64,000 bases of DNA from Rhodospirillales bacterium. Its GTDB lineage: Bacteria > Pseudomonadota > Alphaproteobacteria > Rhodospirillales > Defluviicoccaceae. The position numbers and the translations under genes were made by a program. Below the pieces are notes generated by a model that saw only the letters and a program-made list of their open reading frames with translations, did not search any database and was not told where the DNA came from. This document shows positions 43,057 to 52,539 of the stretch, in pieces (the stretch's first letter is position 1; the number at the start of each line of letters is the position of its first letter). The stretch is from assembly GCA_016710335.1 (NCBI GenBank), contig JADJXQ010000024.1, positions 109,501 through 173,500 on the forward strand, written 5' to 3'.

Positions 43057-44463
43057 CTACTCCGCAGCCGCCTTCAGCATCGCCCTGCCGCGGCGCTGAG
43101 CGTCGGCCATCAGCACCGAGAGCGCGCACGAGGCGAGCCGGGTCTCGGCGCTGTCGGCGCGGCTGGTCAGAACTACCGGCACGCGGGCGCCGAGCAGGAG
43201 GCCCGCCGCCTCTGCATCGGCCATGAATGTCAACTGCTTGGCCAGCATGTTGCCGGCTTCGAGGTCGGGAACCACGAGAATGTCGGCCATGCCGGCGACC
43301 GGGGAGACGATGCCCTTGGTTCGCGCCGCGTCGAGGTCGACGGCATTGTCGAAGGCGAGCGGACCATCGACGATGCCGCCGGTGATCTGGCCACGGTCGG
43401 CCATTTTGCAGAGTGCCGCCGCGTCTATTGTGGCGGGCATGGCCGGATCGACCGTCTCGACCGCGGCGAGAATGGCAACTTTCGGTTGTTCGTAGCCGAT
43501 GGCCTGGGCGAGCTCGATCGCGTTCTGGCAGATGTCGCGCTTGATCACGAGGTCCGGGGCGATGTTGATGGCGGCGTCGGTCAGCATGATCGGCCGCTCG
43601 TAGGTGGAAACGGCAAGGCAGAAACAATGGCTGAGCCGCCGCTCGGTCCTGAGCCCGGCGCCCTTTTTCAGTATGGCATGCAGCAGTTCGTCGGTGTGCA
43701 GGCTGCCCTTCATCAGATTCACGGCGTTGCCGCAGCGTACCAGCTCCACGGCCAGCTCGGCGGCGTGGTGGCTGTGCTCAGCCGGCACCAGCCGATAGGG
43801 CGTGATGTCGATTCCGGCGCTCTCGGCGATGGCGCGGATCTTGCGTTCGGGGCCGACCAGGATAGGGGTGATGAGATTGCGTTCGGCGGCCTCGACCGCG
43901 CCGACCAGGGCGTCCTCGCTGCACGGGTGGACAACGGCGGTGGCCAGCGGATCCAGCGCTTCAGACCTTTCGATCAGGGCGCGGAAGCGGTCCTTGCGGC
44001 GGAGCTGGACCAACGGCAGATCCTGGATAGGCTGGCGGACCTTCTCCCTCGGCGCCAGGATCTCCGCGGTCGCGACCAGAAGTTCGCGGCCTGCCGGGTC
44101 GGCGCAGCGGCAATCCAGGATCACCACGCCGGTTTCCTCCCGCTTATCGACCACGATCACCGTCGCCGTCACCTGGGTGCCGACCGCCAGTTTGTGGCGG
44201 AATTCGATCTGGAAGGACTTGGTGATGGAGCCGAGCCCCGGAAGCTGCATCCCAATGAGCGTCGACAACAGCGTCGCGCCCCACATGCCGCTGGCGCCCG
44301 CCTCTTCCAGACTGCCCGGCAAGTGATTCAAGTGGGCAATATAGGTCAGGTTGACATTGCCGGTCACGGCGGCCCAAGTCTCGACGTCGTCGAGGCGGAG
44401 CGCGCGGGTCACGCTGGCAGTGTCGCCAACCCGGATTTCGTCGAACGTCCGGTTTTCGAGCAT
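43057..44463 (-). CDS. MaoC-like domain / phosphate acetyl- or butyryltransferase fusion
   Basis: Two-domain protein of 468 residues. The N-terminal hot-dog (MaoC) domain covers about 1-150, and the C-terminal phosphate acyltransferase (PTA/PTB) domain about 165-465, with VNLMKGSLHTDELLHAIL, LTDAAINIAPD and VPDLEAGNMLAKQL. With adjacent ackA it would convert acyl-CoA to acyl phosphate and then acid plus ATP. The hydratase signature G-D-x-N-P-x-H reads GNVNLTYIA here, so the hot-dog domain has lost the catalytic Asp and His. ATG 44463 is used; TTG 44472, 8 nt after a GGAGG, is a serious alternative. Confidence 0.9.
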   Translation of the reverse strand: MLENRTFDEIRVGDTASVTRALRLDDVETWAAVTGNVNLTYIAHLNHLPGSLEEAGASGMWGATLLSTLIGMQLPGLGSITKSFQIEFRHKLAVGTQVTATVIVVDKREETGVVILDCRCADPAGRELLVATAEILAPREKVRQPIQDLPLVQLRRKDRFRALIERSEALDPLATAVVHPCSEDALVGAVEAAERNLITPILVGPERKIRAIAESAGIDITPYRLVPAEHSHHAAELAVELVRCGNAVNLMKGSLHTDELLHAILKKGAGLRTERRLSHCFCLAVSTYERPIMLTDAAINIAPDLVIKRDICQNAIELAQAIGYEQPKVAILAAVETVDPAMPATIDAAALCKMADRGQITGGIVDGPLAFDNAVDLDAARTKGIVSPVAGMADILVVPDLEAGNMLAKQLTFMADAEAAGLLLGARVPVVLTSRADSAETRLASCALSVLMADAQRRGRAMLKAAAE

Positions 44464-44576
44464 CTTGTTCAAGGGCTCGCCCTCCTCGGCAGCTACCGTA
44501 GTGTGTAGCACCTGCTGCGTTGCAGCAAAAGTTGAGTTTGCATTGCAGCATTCGAGCTTGAGCGAGAGGCACGCAC

Positions 44577-45809
44577 ATGGACCGGGATCCAGTCAGGGAG
44601 CAATACGAGGCGTTCCCGTATCCGCCGCGGGATCCCGCTGACGAGGCGCGGCGCTTGGTGACCGGTTCGCCGAGCCATCTGGATGAGCTGAACTACTACG
44701 TGTTCGGCGGCGCCCGCGACTTCAAGAAGCCGTTCCGGGCCCTTATCGCCGGCGGCGGCACCGGCGATGCGACGATCATGCTGGGACAGCAACTGGCCGA
44801 TCGCGGCGCGGCGGCAGAGGTCGTCTATCTTGACGTGTCGAAGGCCAGCCGCCGCATTGCCGAAGCGCGGGCCGCCGCTCGCGGGCTCGCCAACATCCGT
44901 TTTGTGACCGGCTCGATCATCGATGCGCCGGCGGCCGGGCTCGGCCGGTTCGACTACGTGGATTGCTGCGGCGTTCTGCACCATCTGGCCGAGCCGGCGG
45001 CCGGGCTCAAGACGCTCACCAGCATGCTCGCGCCCGGCGGCGGCATCGGGCTGATGCTATACGGGGAGCTCGGGCGGACCGGCGTCTACCCGGTTCAGCG
45101 GATGATGGCGATGGTTGCCGGCGGAGACGCGCCTCGGCAACGGCTGGATCTGGCGCACCGCCTGCTCCGCCAGCTTCCCGAAAGCAACTGGCTCCGCCGC
45201 AACCCATTCGTGCAGGATCATCTGCGGCATGGCGATGCCGGCCTTTACGACCTCCTGCTTCATGAACGTGACCGCGCCTACCTGGTGCCGGAGATTGCCG
45301 CACTGGCCGCCGGAGCGGGGCTCCGCATCACCGCATTCATCGAGCCTGCTTTCTACGACCCGGCGAGCTACCTGAGCGATGCCGCGCTCCTGGCGCGTGT
45401 CGCGCGGCTGCCGTGGCTCGAGCGCTGCGCCTTCGCCGAACTCCTGGCCGGCAACATGCGCAAGCACGTGTTCTACGCGGTCGCTGCCGACAATCCGGTA
45501 GCGCCGCCCGATCCGCGGGACCTATCCGCCATCCCCGTCCTGCGCGATCTGGAACCAACGGCCCCAGGAGCGGCTACGACCGGCGCCGCCATTTCTGCGT
45601 CGGTCGACGGGATCACGATCCGCCGGCCCTTCCCGCCGCTAGGGGGGGCAATCGTGGCGCGGATCGACGGGCGCCGATCCCTGGCCGCCATCCTCGAAGA
45701 CCTGCGACGGGTCGATCCGAAGCTCGGCCGGCGGACGTTCACCGAGCAGTTCGTCGCCCTTCATGCAGCCCTCAACGGACTCGGCAAGCTCTACATCGCT
45801 CGTCGATGA
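44577..45809 (+). CDS. Class I SAM-dependent methyltransferase, uncharacterised
   Basis: Protein of 410 residues. The N-terminus (REQYEAFPYPPRDPADE) is a recurring lead-in of a family of alphaproteobacterial methyltransferases. The SAM fold follows: motif I ALIAGGGTGDATIML, the acidic residue in VVYLDVSKAS and DYVDCCGVLHHL. A helical insertion covers about residues 180-290. The C-terminal 100 residues contain a small winged or PqqD-like segment (VARIDGRRSLAAILEDL). The substrate is unknown. It is divergent from the acyltransferase gene. Confidence 0.85.
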   Translation: MDRDPVREQYEAFPYPPRDPADEARRLVTGSPSHLDELNYYVFGGARDFKKPFRALIAGGGTGDATIMLGQQLADRGAAAEVVYLDVSKASRRIAEARAAARGLANIRFVTGSIIDAPAAGLGRFDYVDCCGVLHHLAEPAAGLKTLTSMLAPGGGIGLMLYGELGRTGVYPVQRMMAMVAGGDAPRQRLDLAHRLLRQLPESNWLRRNPFVQDHLRHGDAGLYDLLLHERDRAYLVPEIAALAAGAGLRITAFIEPAFYDPASYLSDAALLARVARLPWLERCAFAELLAGNMRKHVFYAVAADNPVAPPDPRDLSAIPVLRDLEPTAPGAATTGAAISASVDGITIRRPFPPLGGAIVARIDGRRSLAAILEDLRRVDPKLGRRTFTEQFVALHAALNGLGKLYIARR

Positions 45810-45933
45810 GCGCATGCCACGGAACCATCCGCGCCGCCGGTCGATGATCGAGATCCCGCACGACTGGCAGTTGCGCATTGGCGAGGCTTAATGTAGACCG
45901 CTCGCGATCCCTCTGGATCAACGGCCCCGGACA

Positions 45934-47586
45934 ATGACCTCAATCGCACGCCCAGCCGCGGCCGCAACGCCGCTCGCCATTGATGACGACCTCCAAGCAC
46001 TCGCCCACGCCAGCAACGCCTGGCCGTTCGCGGAGGCGCGGGCGCTGTTGAAGCGGCTCGGCGACACGAAGTCCGACAGGGGACCGGACCAGAGACCGGA
46101 CAAGGGCTACGTGCTGTTCGAGACCGGGTATGGGCCGTCGGGGCTGCCGCACATCGGGACGTTCGGCGAGGTCGCCCGCACCTCCATGGTGCGCCATGCA
46201 TTCGCGACGTTGAGCGACCTGCCGACCCGCCTGTTCGCGTTCTCCGACGACATGGACGGGCTCCGCAAGGTGCCGGACAACGTGCCCAACCGGGAGGCGA
46301 TGGTCGCCCACCTCGGCAAGCCGCTGACCACCATTCCCGATCCTTTCGGCACCCACGAAAGCTTTGGCCACCACAACAATGCGCGCCTTCGCGCCTTTCT
46401 CGACGCCTTCGGCTTCGACTACACGTTCGTGAGCGCCACCGAGTGCTACCGGAGCGGCCGCTTCGACGCGATGCTGATACAGGTGCTGCGCCACTACGAG
46501 GCCGTCAAGCAGACCATCCTGCCGACCCTGGGGCCGGAGCGGCGCGCCACGTACAGCCCGTTCCTGCCGGTGTGCCCGGAGAGCGGCCGAGTGCTGCAGG
46601 TTCCGGTCGTCGCCCACGACCCCGCGGCCGGGACCATCACCTATGAGCGGGACGACGGCGTAAGCTGCGAAACACCCGTCACCGGCGGTCGCTGCAAGCT
46701 GCAGTGGAAGGCGGACTGGGCGATGCGGTGGGCAGCGCTCGACGTGGACTACGAAATGTACGGCAAGGACCTGATCGACTCGGCGACGTTGTCGGGGCGC
46801 ATCTGTCGCATCCTCGGCGCCCGCCCGCCGGCCGGCTTCGCCTATGAGTTGTTCCTCGATGACAACGGCGAGAAAATCTCGAAATCCCGCGGCAATGGCC
46901 TTTCTATGGACGAGTGGCTGCGCTATGCGCCGCCCGAAAGCCTGGCGCTGTTCATGTTCCAGAAGCCGAAGGCAGCGAAGCGGCTCTACTTCGACGTGAT
47001 TCCGCGGGCGGTGGACGACTACCTCGGCCTGCTCGAGCGTTTCCCCGGCCAGACCGAGGCCGAGCGGCTCAACAACCCGGTGTGGCACATCCACGGCGGC
47101 CATCCGCCGATCGAGGTGGCCACCCTCTCGTTCAATGTGCTGCTCAACCTCGCCAGCGTCTGCCACACCGAGGACAAGGCGGTGCTCTGGCACTTCATCG
47201 CCCGCTACTGCCCGGATGCCAAGCCGGAGACGGCGCCGGTGCTCGATCGGCTGGTCGGGCACGCCATCAACTACTACCGGGACTTCGTCAAGCCGGCGAA
47301 GCGCTACCGTGCGCCCACTCCGGAGGAGGCGGCGGCGTTGGAGGATCTGGCGGCGACGCTGGAGGCCCTTCCGGCGGACGCCTCCGCCGAGGCCATCCAG
47401 ACGGAGGTCTACGAGGTCGGCAAGAGGCACCCGTCGTTCGCAGACCTCCGCGCCTGGTTCCAGTCCCTCTACCAGATCCTGCTCGGCCAGGACGAAGGGC
47501 CGCGCATGGGCTCGTTCATCGCCTTGTACGGGCGAAACGAGACGGTGGCGCTCATCCGCGATGTCATCTCCGGGCGGCGCTCATAG
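45934..47586 (+). CDS. lysK: Lysyl-tRNA synthetase, class I
   Basis: Charges tRNA-Lys. This is the archaeal-type class I enzyme found in most alphaproteobacteria, unrelated to class II LysS. The 550-residue protein has the HIGH-like motif GYGPSGLPHIGTFGE, the KMSKS-like KISKSRGNGLSMDEWL, and ELFLDDNGEK. The C-terminal anticodon-binding helical domain is intact. ATG at 45934 follows 124 nt in which I see no other gene. Its 3' end overlaps the opposite FNT channel gene by 6 nt. Confidence 0.96.
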   Translation: MTSIARPAAAATPLAIDDDLQALAHASNAWPFAEARALLKRLGDTKSDRGPDQRPDKGYVLFETGYGPSGLPHIGTFGEVARTSMVRHAFATLSDLPTRLFAFSDDMDGLRKVPDNVPNREAMVAHLGKPLTTIPDPFGTHESFGHHNNARLRAFLDAFGFDYTFVSATECYRSGRFDAMLIQVLRHYEAVKQTILPTLGPERRATYSPFLPVCPESGRVLQVPVVAHDPAAGTITYERDDGVSCETPVTGGRCKLQWKADWAMRWAALDVDYEMYGKDLIDSATLSGRICRILGARPPAGFAYELFLDDNGEKISKSRGNGLSMDEWLRYAPPESLALFMFQKPKAAKRLYFDVIPRAVDDYLGLLERFPGQTEAERLNNPVWHIHGGHPPIEVATLSFNVLLNLASVCHTEDKAVLWHFIARYCPDAKPETAPVLDRLVGHAINYYRDFVKPAKRYRAPTPEEAAALEDLAATLEALPADASAEAIQTEVYEVGKRHPSFADLRAWFQSLYQILLGQDEGPRMGSFIALYGRNETVALIRDVISGRRS

Positions 47587-48420
47587 TTCCTCGTGCACCT
47601 GTACGTAGGACAGCATCGCGAACAGCACCGTGCCGCCGAACACGTTGCCGAACAGGGTCGGAAACAAGAACCCAAAAAACATGTCGAAGGGGCCGAGGTC
47701 GCTGTTGAGGACCAGCCAGAACGCCTCCACTGAGCCGGCGATGCAGTGAGTGAATTCGCCGAGGGCGATCACGTAGGTGATCAGGATAATCACGAAGACC
47801 TCGTTGCCCTTGGAGTTGGGGAGCACCCAGACCAGAACCGCGATCAGCCAGCCCGCGACGATGCCGCGCCAGAAGGTGTCGCCGGGCGACAGATCAGTCA
47901 TGTGGCGGGCGATTTCGGTAAACGCCGTTTCCACATCCGGCGCGAACAGGCCGCTCTTGCTACAGAACAACGCGAACAGGAAGGCGCCGACCAGATTGGC
48001 CGCCAGCACGATCGCCCACAGCCGCAGCATGCACATCAGGGTCGTCTTGCCCTTACTCGCCATCACCGGCAGCACGGCGGTGATGGTGTTTTCGGTGAAC
48101 AGTTGCTGACGGCCGAGAATGACCAGGAGAAAGCCCATCGTGTAGCCGAGATTGTCGACCAGCGGCCGCCACGGCGCATCCGGCAGATGGGCCCGCAGCA
48201 GACCTTCCGTTACCATGGAAAAACCGATCGAAATGCCGGCGGCGATACCGGAAAACCACAATCCGGATAGCGGCCGCCCAAGCTCGGCCTCGCCTTCCTG
48301 GCGAATGATTTCGTAAAGCATCGGCACCCGCGGCCGGATGCGCTCCTTCACGTCTTCGCGTTCGCTCTTGGTGAGATGGGGATTGGTGTCGGGACCGTCG
48401 TCGTTCTTGTTCATCGTCAT
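47581..48420 (-). CDS. Formate/nitrite transporter (FNT) family channel
   Basis: Pentameric channel-type membrane protein of 279 residues with six hydrophobic helices after a 60-residue charged cytoplasmic N-terminus. FNT features are SGIAAGISIGFSMV, LGRQQLFTENTITAVLP (first broken helix), ANLVGAFLFALF, GIVAGWLIAVLVWV and HCIAGSVEAFW with the central pore histidine. It most resembles the YfdC branch, whose substrate is unclear; formate, nitrite, hydrosulfide or lactate are options. Start ATG 48420 (MTMNKNDDG); ATG 48414 is an alternative. Confidence 0.88.
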   Translation of the reverse strand: MTMNKNDDGPDTNPHLTKSEREDVKERIRPRVPMLYEIIRQEGEAELGRPLSGLWFSGIAAGISIGFSMVTEGLLRAHLPDAPWRPLVDNLGYTMGFLLVILGRQQLFTENTITAVLPVMASKGKTTLMCMLRLWAIVLAANLVGAFLFALFCSKSGLFAPDVETAFTEIARHMTDLSPGDTFWRGIVAGWLIAVLVWVLPNSKGNEVFVIILITYVIALGEFTHCIAGSVEAFWLVLNSDLGPFDMFFGFLFPTLFGNVFGGTVLFAMLSYVQVHEEL

Positions 48421-48507
48421 TCCACAGTTTGGCAGCCGGTCGTCCAGAGCTATCATAACGTCCGCTGCACCGCCATCGCCTGACGCCGCGAATGGCGGCC
48501 GCGCTGG

Positions 48508-49404
48508 CTAGTCCGGCCAGCGGCGGTGGATCCAGAGCCACTGTTCCGGCCGTTCGCGGATCCAGGCTTCCAGGAGCGCGTTGACCTCGCGCATCGCTCT
48601 CGCCTCGTCGGCGCGGCGGTCGCCGGTATCCTGGAACGTCAGAGGCGGCAGGACGGTGATGCGAAAATGGGCGCCGCCGAGCCGCTCGGTCCGCACAGCG
48701 AACACCGGGCAGCCGTAACGTAGCGCCAATTGAGCCAACGCCGGGGCGGTCATGGCGTCGCGGCCAAAGAACGGCACCGGTATTCCGTCGTTCATCTTCT
48801 GATCGACCAGCAAGCCGAGGTGGGCGCCGCGGCGCAACAGGAAGAGCGCCCGTCGCGCGCCCTCCGACCCCTTCGGCAGCATCTCGGCCTCTCCGGAGCG
48901 GCGCAGGTCATAGAGCCAAGCCAAATATGGGTTGTTGGGAGCGCGATAGATCAGGTTGACGGGAACGCCGCGAGCTGCCGCGCAGAGGCCCATCAGTTCC
49001 CAGTTCGCGAGGTGGCCGGAGAAGAAGATGCCAGCGGCGCCGTCCTCGCGGGCCGCATCGACGTACTCCATCCCCACCACACTGATCCGGTCGCCGCCGT
49101 CGATCCCGCAGAATTGGTCCAGGTGGGGATATTCCAATGCGAAGCGCCCGATATTGTCCCACATGCCGCGGATGATGGCGTCGATCTCCGTCGATGACTT
49201 TTCCGGAAACGCGCGTTTCAGATTGAGCCGCGCGATTCGGGTCCGAGGGAGCATCGGACCGAAATGGCGGCCGAGCCACCCGCCGATCGCCGAGGCCTGA
49301 TCGAGCGGCAGTCGACGGACTGCGATGAACAGGATGCGGAGGGCGACGGACTGGAGCCCGTAGATCGCGCGGAGCACCAGCGGGGGTCGCGGCTTACCGG
49401 CCAT
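48508..49404 (-). CDS. Lysophospholipid/lipid A acyltransferase, LpxL (HtrB) family
   Basis: Membrane-anchored acyltransferase of 298 residues that likely adds a secondary acyl chain to Kdo2-lipid IV. It has the H-x4-E catalytic motif in FFSGHLANWELMG, IYRAPNN, LLVDQKMNDGIPVPFFGRDAMTAPA and the closing EQWLWIHRRWPD, all standard for LpxL/LpxM. The start ATG at 49404 lies 11 nt inside the 3' end of lpxK, so it is translationally linked to the lpxK-waaA block. Confidence 0.92.
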   Translation of the reverse strand: MAGKPRPPLVLRAIYGLQSVALRILFIAVRRLPLDQASAIGGWLGRHFGPMLPRTRIARLNLKRAFPEKSSTEIDAIIRGMWDNIGRFALEYPHLDQFCGIDGGDRISVVGMEYVDAAREDGAAGIFFSGHLANWELMGLCAAARGVPVNLIYRAPNNPYLAWLYDLRRSGEAEMLPKGSEGARRALFLLRRGAHLGLLVDQKMNDGIPVPFFGRDAMTAPALAQLALRYGCPVFAVRTERLGGAHFRITVLPPLTFQDTGDRRADEARAMREVNALLEAWIRERPEQWLWIHRRWPD

Positions 49405-50377
49405 GGCGCAATGCGGCCTCCAGCAGTGCCTCGATGTCCGCTTCGTTGTCCCACACGAGGACCACCGGCAGAACCGTCACCCGGTTCGCAAATTCCTGGG
49501 GAACGCGTACGTGGTCCTTGGCGGTGGTCAGCACGATGGCACTTTGTCTGTCTGCCGAAGCGAGGATCGGCGCGAGGTCGCCGACCGCATAAGGATGATG
49601 ATCCGGAAAGGGGTAAGACCCTACCAGTCGGCAGCCCAGACCCTGCACGGTGCGAAAAAACTTGTCGGGATCGGCAATTCCGGCAAAAGCGATGACCGGC
49701 CGGCCTTTGGCCAGCGCCGCCGGCAGGTCCAGCGGCGCGAGGCGGGCGCGGAGGACCGGGCGCGGTGACACCCGTGCCGACACTCCGGCGGTATCCTCGC
49801 CAATGATGGCCACCGCATCGGCGCGCTTCAATCCATGTTCAACCGGCTCCCGCAGCGGTCCCGCCGGCAGCACCCGTCCATTGCCGAAGCCGCGGCGGCC
49901 ATCGACCACGATGAGGGCCAAGTCCTTGACGATGGCGGGGTTCTGAAAGCCGTCGTCCATGACCAGCACGTCGGCGCCAGCGGAGATGGCGGCACGGGCG
50001 CCGGCCGCCCGGTCGCGCGCCACCCAGGTCGGCCCCACCCGGGCGAGGAGAAGCGGCTCATCGCCGACGTCATGGGCGGAATGGCGTGCCGCATCGACCG
50101 CGGTCGGACCCGACGCGGTGCCTCCGTAGCCGCGGGTGAGGAAGTGCGCATCGAAGCCGCGTGCCGCCAGGCGCTGACCGATATCCATTGCCACCGGCGT
50201 TTTGCCGGCGCCGCCCGCTACCAGGTTGCCGACGCAGATGACCGGGACGGGCGCCCGCCACGAGCGGACGGAGCGCATCCGCAAGCCCGCGACGAGCCCG
50301 TAGGTTTTGGCTACGGGCGCCAGTAGACGTGACGTCAGCACGGCGTCGCGGCGATACCAGAAGTCAGGGGCGCGCAT
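49394..50377 (-). CDS. lpxK: Tetraacyldisaccharide 4'-kinase
   Basis: Phosphorylates the 4' position of the lipid A disaccharide at the inner membrane. The 327-residue protein begins MRAPDFWYRRDAVLTSRLLAP in pattern. It has the Walker A VGNLVAGGAGKTPVA, the catalytic region LTRGYGG, VMDDGFQNPAIVKDLALIVVDG in pieces, and FAGIADPDKFF. The start at 50377 is preferred over the open frame to 50428. It overlaps waaA by 14 nt upstream and the lpxL-type gene by 11 nt downstream. Confidence 0.95.
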   Translation of the reverse strand: MRAPDFWYRRDAVLTSRLLAPVAKTYGLVAGLRMRSVRSWRAPVPVICVGNLVAGGAGKTPVAMDIGQRLAARGFDAHFLTRGYGGTASGPTAVDAARHSAHDVGDEPLLLARVGPTWVARDRAAGARAAISAGADVLVMDDGFQNPAIVKDLALIVVDGRRGFGNGRVLPAGPLREPVEHGLKRADAVAIIGEDTAGVSARVSPRPVLRARLAPLDLPAALAKGRPVIAFAGIADPDKFFRTVQGLGCRLVGSYPFPDHHPYAVGDLAPILASADRQSAIVLTTAKDHVRVPQEFANRVTVLPVVLVWDNEADIEALLEAALRHGR

Positions 50378-51692
50378 GCGGCACAGCCCCGGGTGGCGAC
50401 AGCGGCGAAAGGTACGGCAGGATCGCATCGGCCACGCGGTCGAGCGCGCCCGCCTCGGCGGCGGCGACCGCTATCGCCGCCGCCGCACGTCGAGCCCGGT
50501 CGTCGTCATGCTGCAGCAGCGCCAGCACCGTCGTCGCCAGCATCCGGTCGTCGAGGACAGTCTGAGCCGCGCCGGAGGCTTCCAGCGCGGCCGCCACGCC
50601 TGCAAAGTTGGTCATGTCCGGGCCGAACAGCACGGCGCAGCCGAGTTGCGCGGCTTCCAGCGGATTCTGTCCGCCGCCGGCCATGGACTTCCTGGCCATG
50701 GCCTTGCCGGCCAGCGACTTGCCGATGAAGGCAATGGAGACGAGGCGGTAGAACAGGCCCAATTCGCCGATGGTGTCGCCCACGTGAACATCCGTTGCCG
50801 AGGTGATGGCCTCCCCAGCCGAGCGTCGCGTCACCGTCAGCCCTCGCGCGCTCAGCTGCCGGGCAATGGCCGCGCCGCGCTCCGGGTGGCGGGGAACGAT
50901 CAGGCAGAGCGCGTTCGGCAAGGCGGCCTGCAGATGCCGGTGAGCCCGGGCGACAATGTCGTCCTCGCCCGGATGGGTGCTCGCCGCCAGCCAACAGGGT
51001 CGCGCGCCGATGGCCCCGCGCATCCGCGCCAGCTCCTCATCGTCCACCGGCAGCGGCGGCTTGGAGAACTTGAGGTTTCCGAGGCACGCGACGTTGCGCG
51101 CCCCGAGGTCTTGGAGGTGCTCGGCGTCGATCTCGCTTTGCGCGAACGAGACGGCGAACCGGGACAGCATGTGCGCGATCAGCGGCCGGTGCCCCCGCCA
51201 ACGCGCGTTGGAACGTGGCGAGATCCGGCCCTGGACCAGGATCATGGCAGCGCCGCAAGCTGCGGTTTCGGTGATGAGGTTGGGCCAGAACTCCGATTCC
51301 GCCCACAGCGCGGCGTCGGGGCGCCAATGAGCGAGAAAGCGCCTCACGTAGCGGAGACGGTCCACGGGCGCGTACTGGTGGATCGCCCCGGCCGGGAGGC
51401 GATCCTCCATCAGGCGGGCGGAAGTTACCGTGCCGGTGGTCATCAACACGCTCGCGCCCGGACGACGCTCCCGCAGGCGCTCGATCAACGGCAGCAGCGA
51501 CAGCGACTCGCCGACGCTGGCGGCGTGCACCCAGGTCAGCGGGCCGTCGGGCCGAGGACGGCTTGCGATGCCCAAGCGCTCGCGGAATCTCTCGGGATCC
51601 TCCTTCCCGCGCGCTCGCCGGCGGGCCAGGTGGAGGCGGATGAGCGGGCCGCCGAGGGTGGTCGCGGCGCGATAAAGGCCGAACTCACTCAC
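50364..51692 (-). CDS. waaA: 3-deoxy-D-manno-octulosonic acid transferase
   Basis: Adds Kdo to lipid IVA. The 442-residue GT-B enzyme has an N-terminal membrane-proximal helix, WVHAASVGESLSLLPL with the catalytic Glu, TTGTVTSARLMEDRL, WAESEFWPNLI, LGNLKFSKPPLP, WLAASTHPGED and the acceptor region GGGQNPLEAAQLGCAVLFGP. The start is GTG at 51692 (VSEFGLYRAATTLGG), overlapping the stop of the DUF374 gene (GTGA). The frame remains open far upstream, but that part is antisense-like noise across two other genes. Confidence 0.96.
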   Translation of the reverse strand: MSEFGLYRAATTLGGPLIRLHLARRRARGKEDPERFRERLGIASRPRPDGPLTWVHAASVGESLSLLPLIERLRERRPGASVLMTTGTVTSARLMEDRLPAGAIHQYAPVDRLRYVRRFLAHWRPDAALWAESEFWPNLITETAACGAAMILVQGRISPRSNARWRGHRPLIAHMLSRFAVSFAQSEIDAEHLQDLGARNVACLGNLKFSKPPLPVDDEELARMRGAIGARPCWLAASTHPGEDDIVARAHRHLQAALPNALCLIVPRHPERGAAIARQLSARGLTVTRRSAGEAITSATDVHVGDTIGELGLFYRLVSIAFIGKSLAGKAMARKSMAGGGQNPLEAAQLGCAVLFGPDMTNFAGVAAALEASGAAQTVLDDRMLATTVLALLQHDDDRARRAAAAIAVAAAEAGALDRVADAILPYLSPLSPPGAVPHARP

Positions 51693-52402
51693 GGGCTCGA
51701 TGGATCCGGATCGGCCGGCGCGACAGGGTGGTGTCCGGTCATGCGGTCGCATTCGACGGTGATCGCGTTGAGGCTCTCCTCCAGCCGTCTCCGCGCCTGC
51801 TCCAGGGCCTCGGCATCGGCGTGGCGCGGCACCCGGATCTCTTTGCCGTAGATCACCACGCCTGAGTTGAACGGCCACACCACCAGAAAGCGGTCCCAGG
51901 AGTTGACAATCCGGCGGCGGCGCGCGCCGAAGCTGACCGGGACGATCGGCGCGCCCGAAAGGCTGGCGATGCGGATCACGCCCATCCGGGCGCGCATGCG
52001 CGGGCCCCGCGGGCCATCCGGCGTTATTCCGATGGTTTCGCCCGCTTTGAGCGCTGCGAGCAGTTCCCGAACCGCCGCCTTGCCGCCGCGCGACGACGAG
52101 CCCGTCGCGACCTTGAAGCCGAGCCAGCGGATGGTATCGGCGATGACCAAGCCGTCGCGGTGGCCGGAAATCAGCAGCCGCGCCGTCCCCGGCCACCGCC
52201 ACGACCACGGGATCATCCACAGACGCCCGTGCCAGAAACATCCGATCATTGGCTGCCCCTGGTCCCAAAAGCGTTGCGGCGTCTCTTCGTTGATATAGGC
52301 CCACCGCCCCGTCGCGTGCACGAACCGCAGATACTGCGCCAGGATCCAGCACAGCATCCGGCGCACGGACGGGTTGGCGAGCAGCGACTTCAGCGATGTC
52401 AT
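51689..52402 (-). CDS. DUF374 family lysophospholipid acyltransferase-like protein
   Basis: Membrane-associated acyltransferase-like protein of 237 residues. It has the motif CFWHGRLWMIPW in place of the classic H-x4-D region, ISGHRDGLVIADTIRWLGF, GSSSRGGKAAVRELLAAL, GITPDGPRGPR and IVPVSFGARRR. DUF374 genes regularly precede waaA in alphaproteobacteria, which points to lipopolysaccharide synthesis, but the exact acyl acceptor is not known. Start ATG 52402 (MTSLKSLLANPSVRR); the open frame to 52678 lacks similarity. Confidence 0.9.
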   Translation of the reverse strand: MTSLKSLLANPSVRRMLCWILAQYLRFVHATGRWAYINEETPQRFWDQGQPMIGCFWHGRLWMIPWSWRWPGTARLLISGHRDGLVIADTIRWLGFKVATGSSSRGGKAAVRELLAALKAGETIGITPDGPRGPRMRARMGVIRIASLSGAPIVPVSFGARRRRIVNSWDRFLVVWPFNSGVVIYGKEIRVPRHADAEALEQARRRLEESLNAITVECDRMTGHHPVAPADPDPSSP

Positions 52403-52539
52403 TCCCGGCTTCCGGAAGCGCAGCCGAGCGCCCGTGCCGCCGCTGTCGGAGCGTTGAAGCGGGCTCGGCTGCAACGCCGGCGACACTACCATGGCGGTTT
52501 GGCGACAACCAGTCGGGCCGCCGAGCGCTGCCGAGCCTC

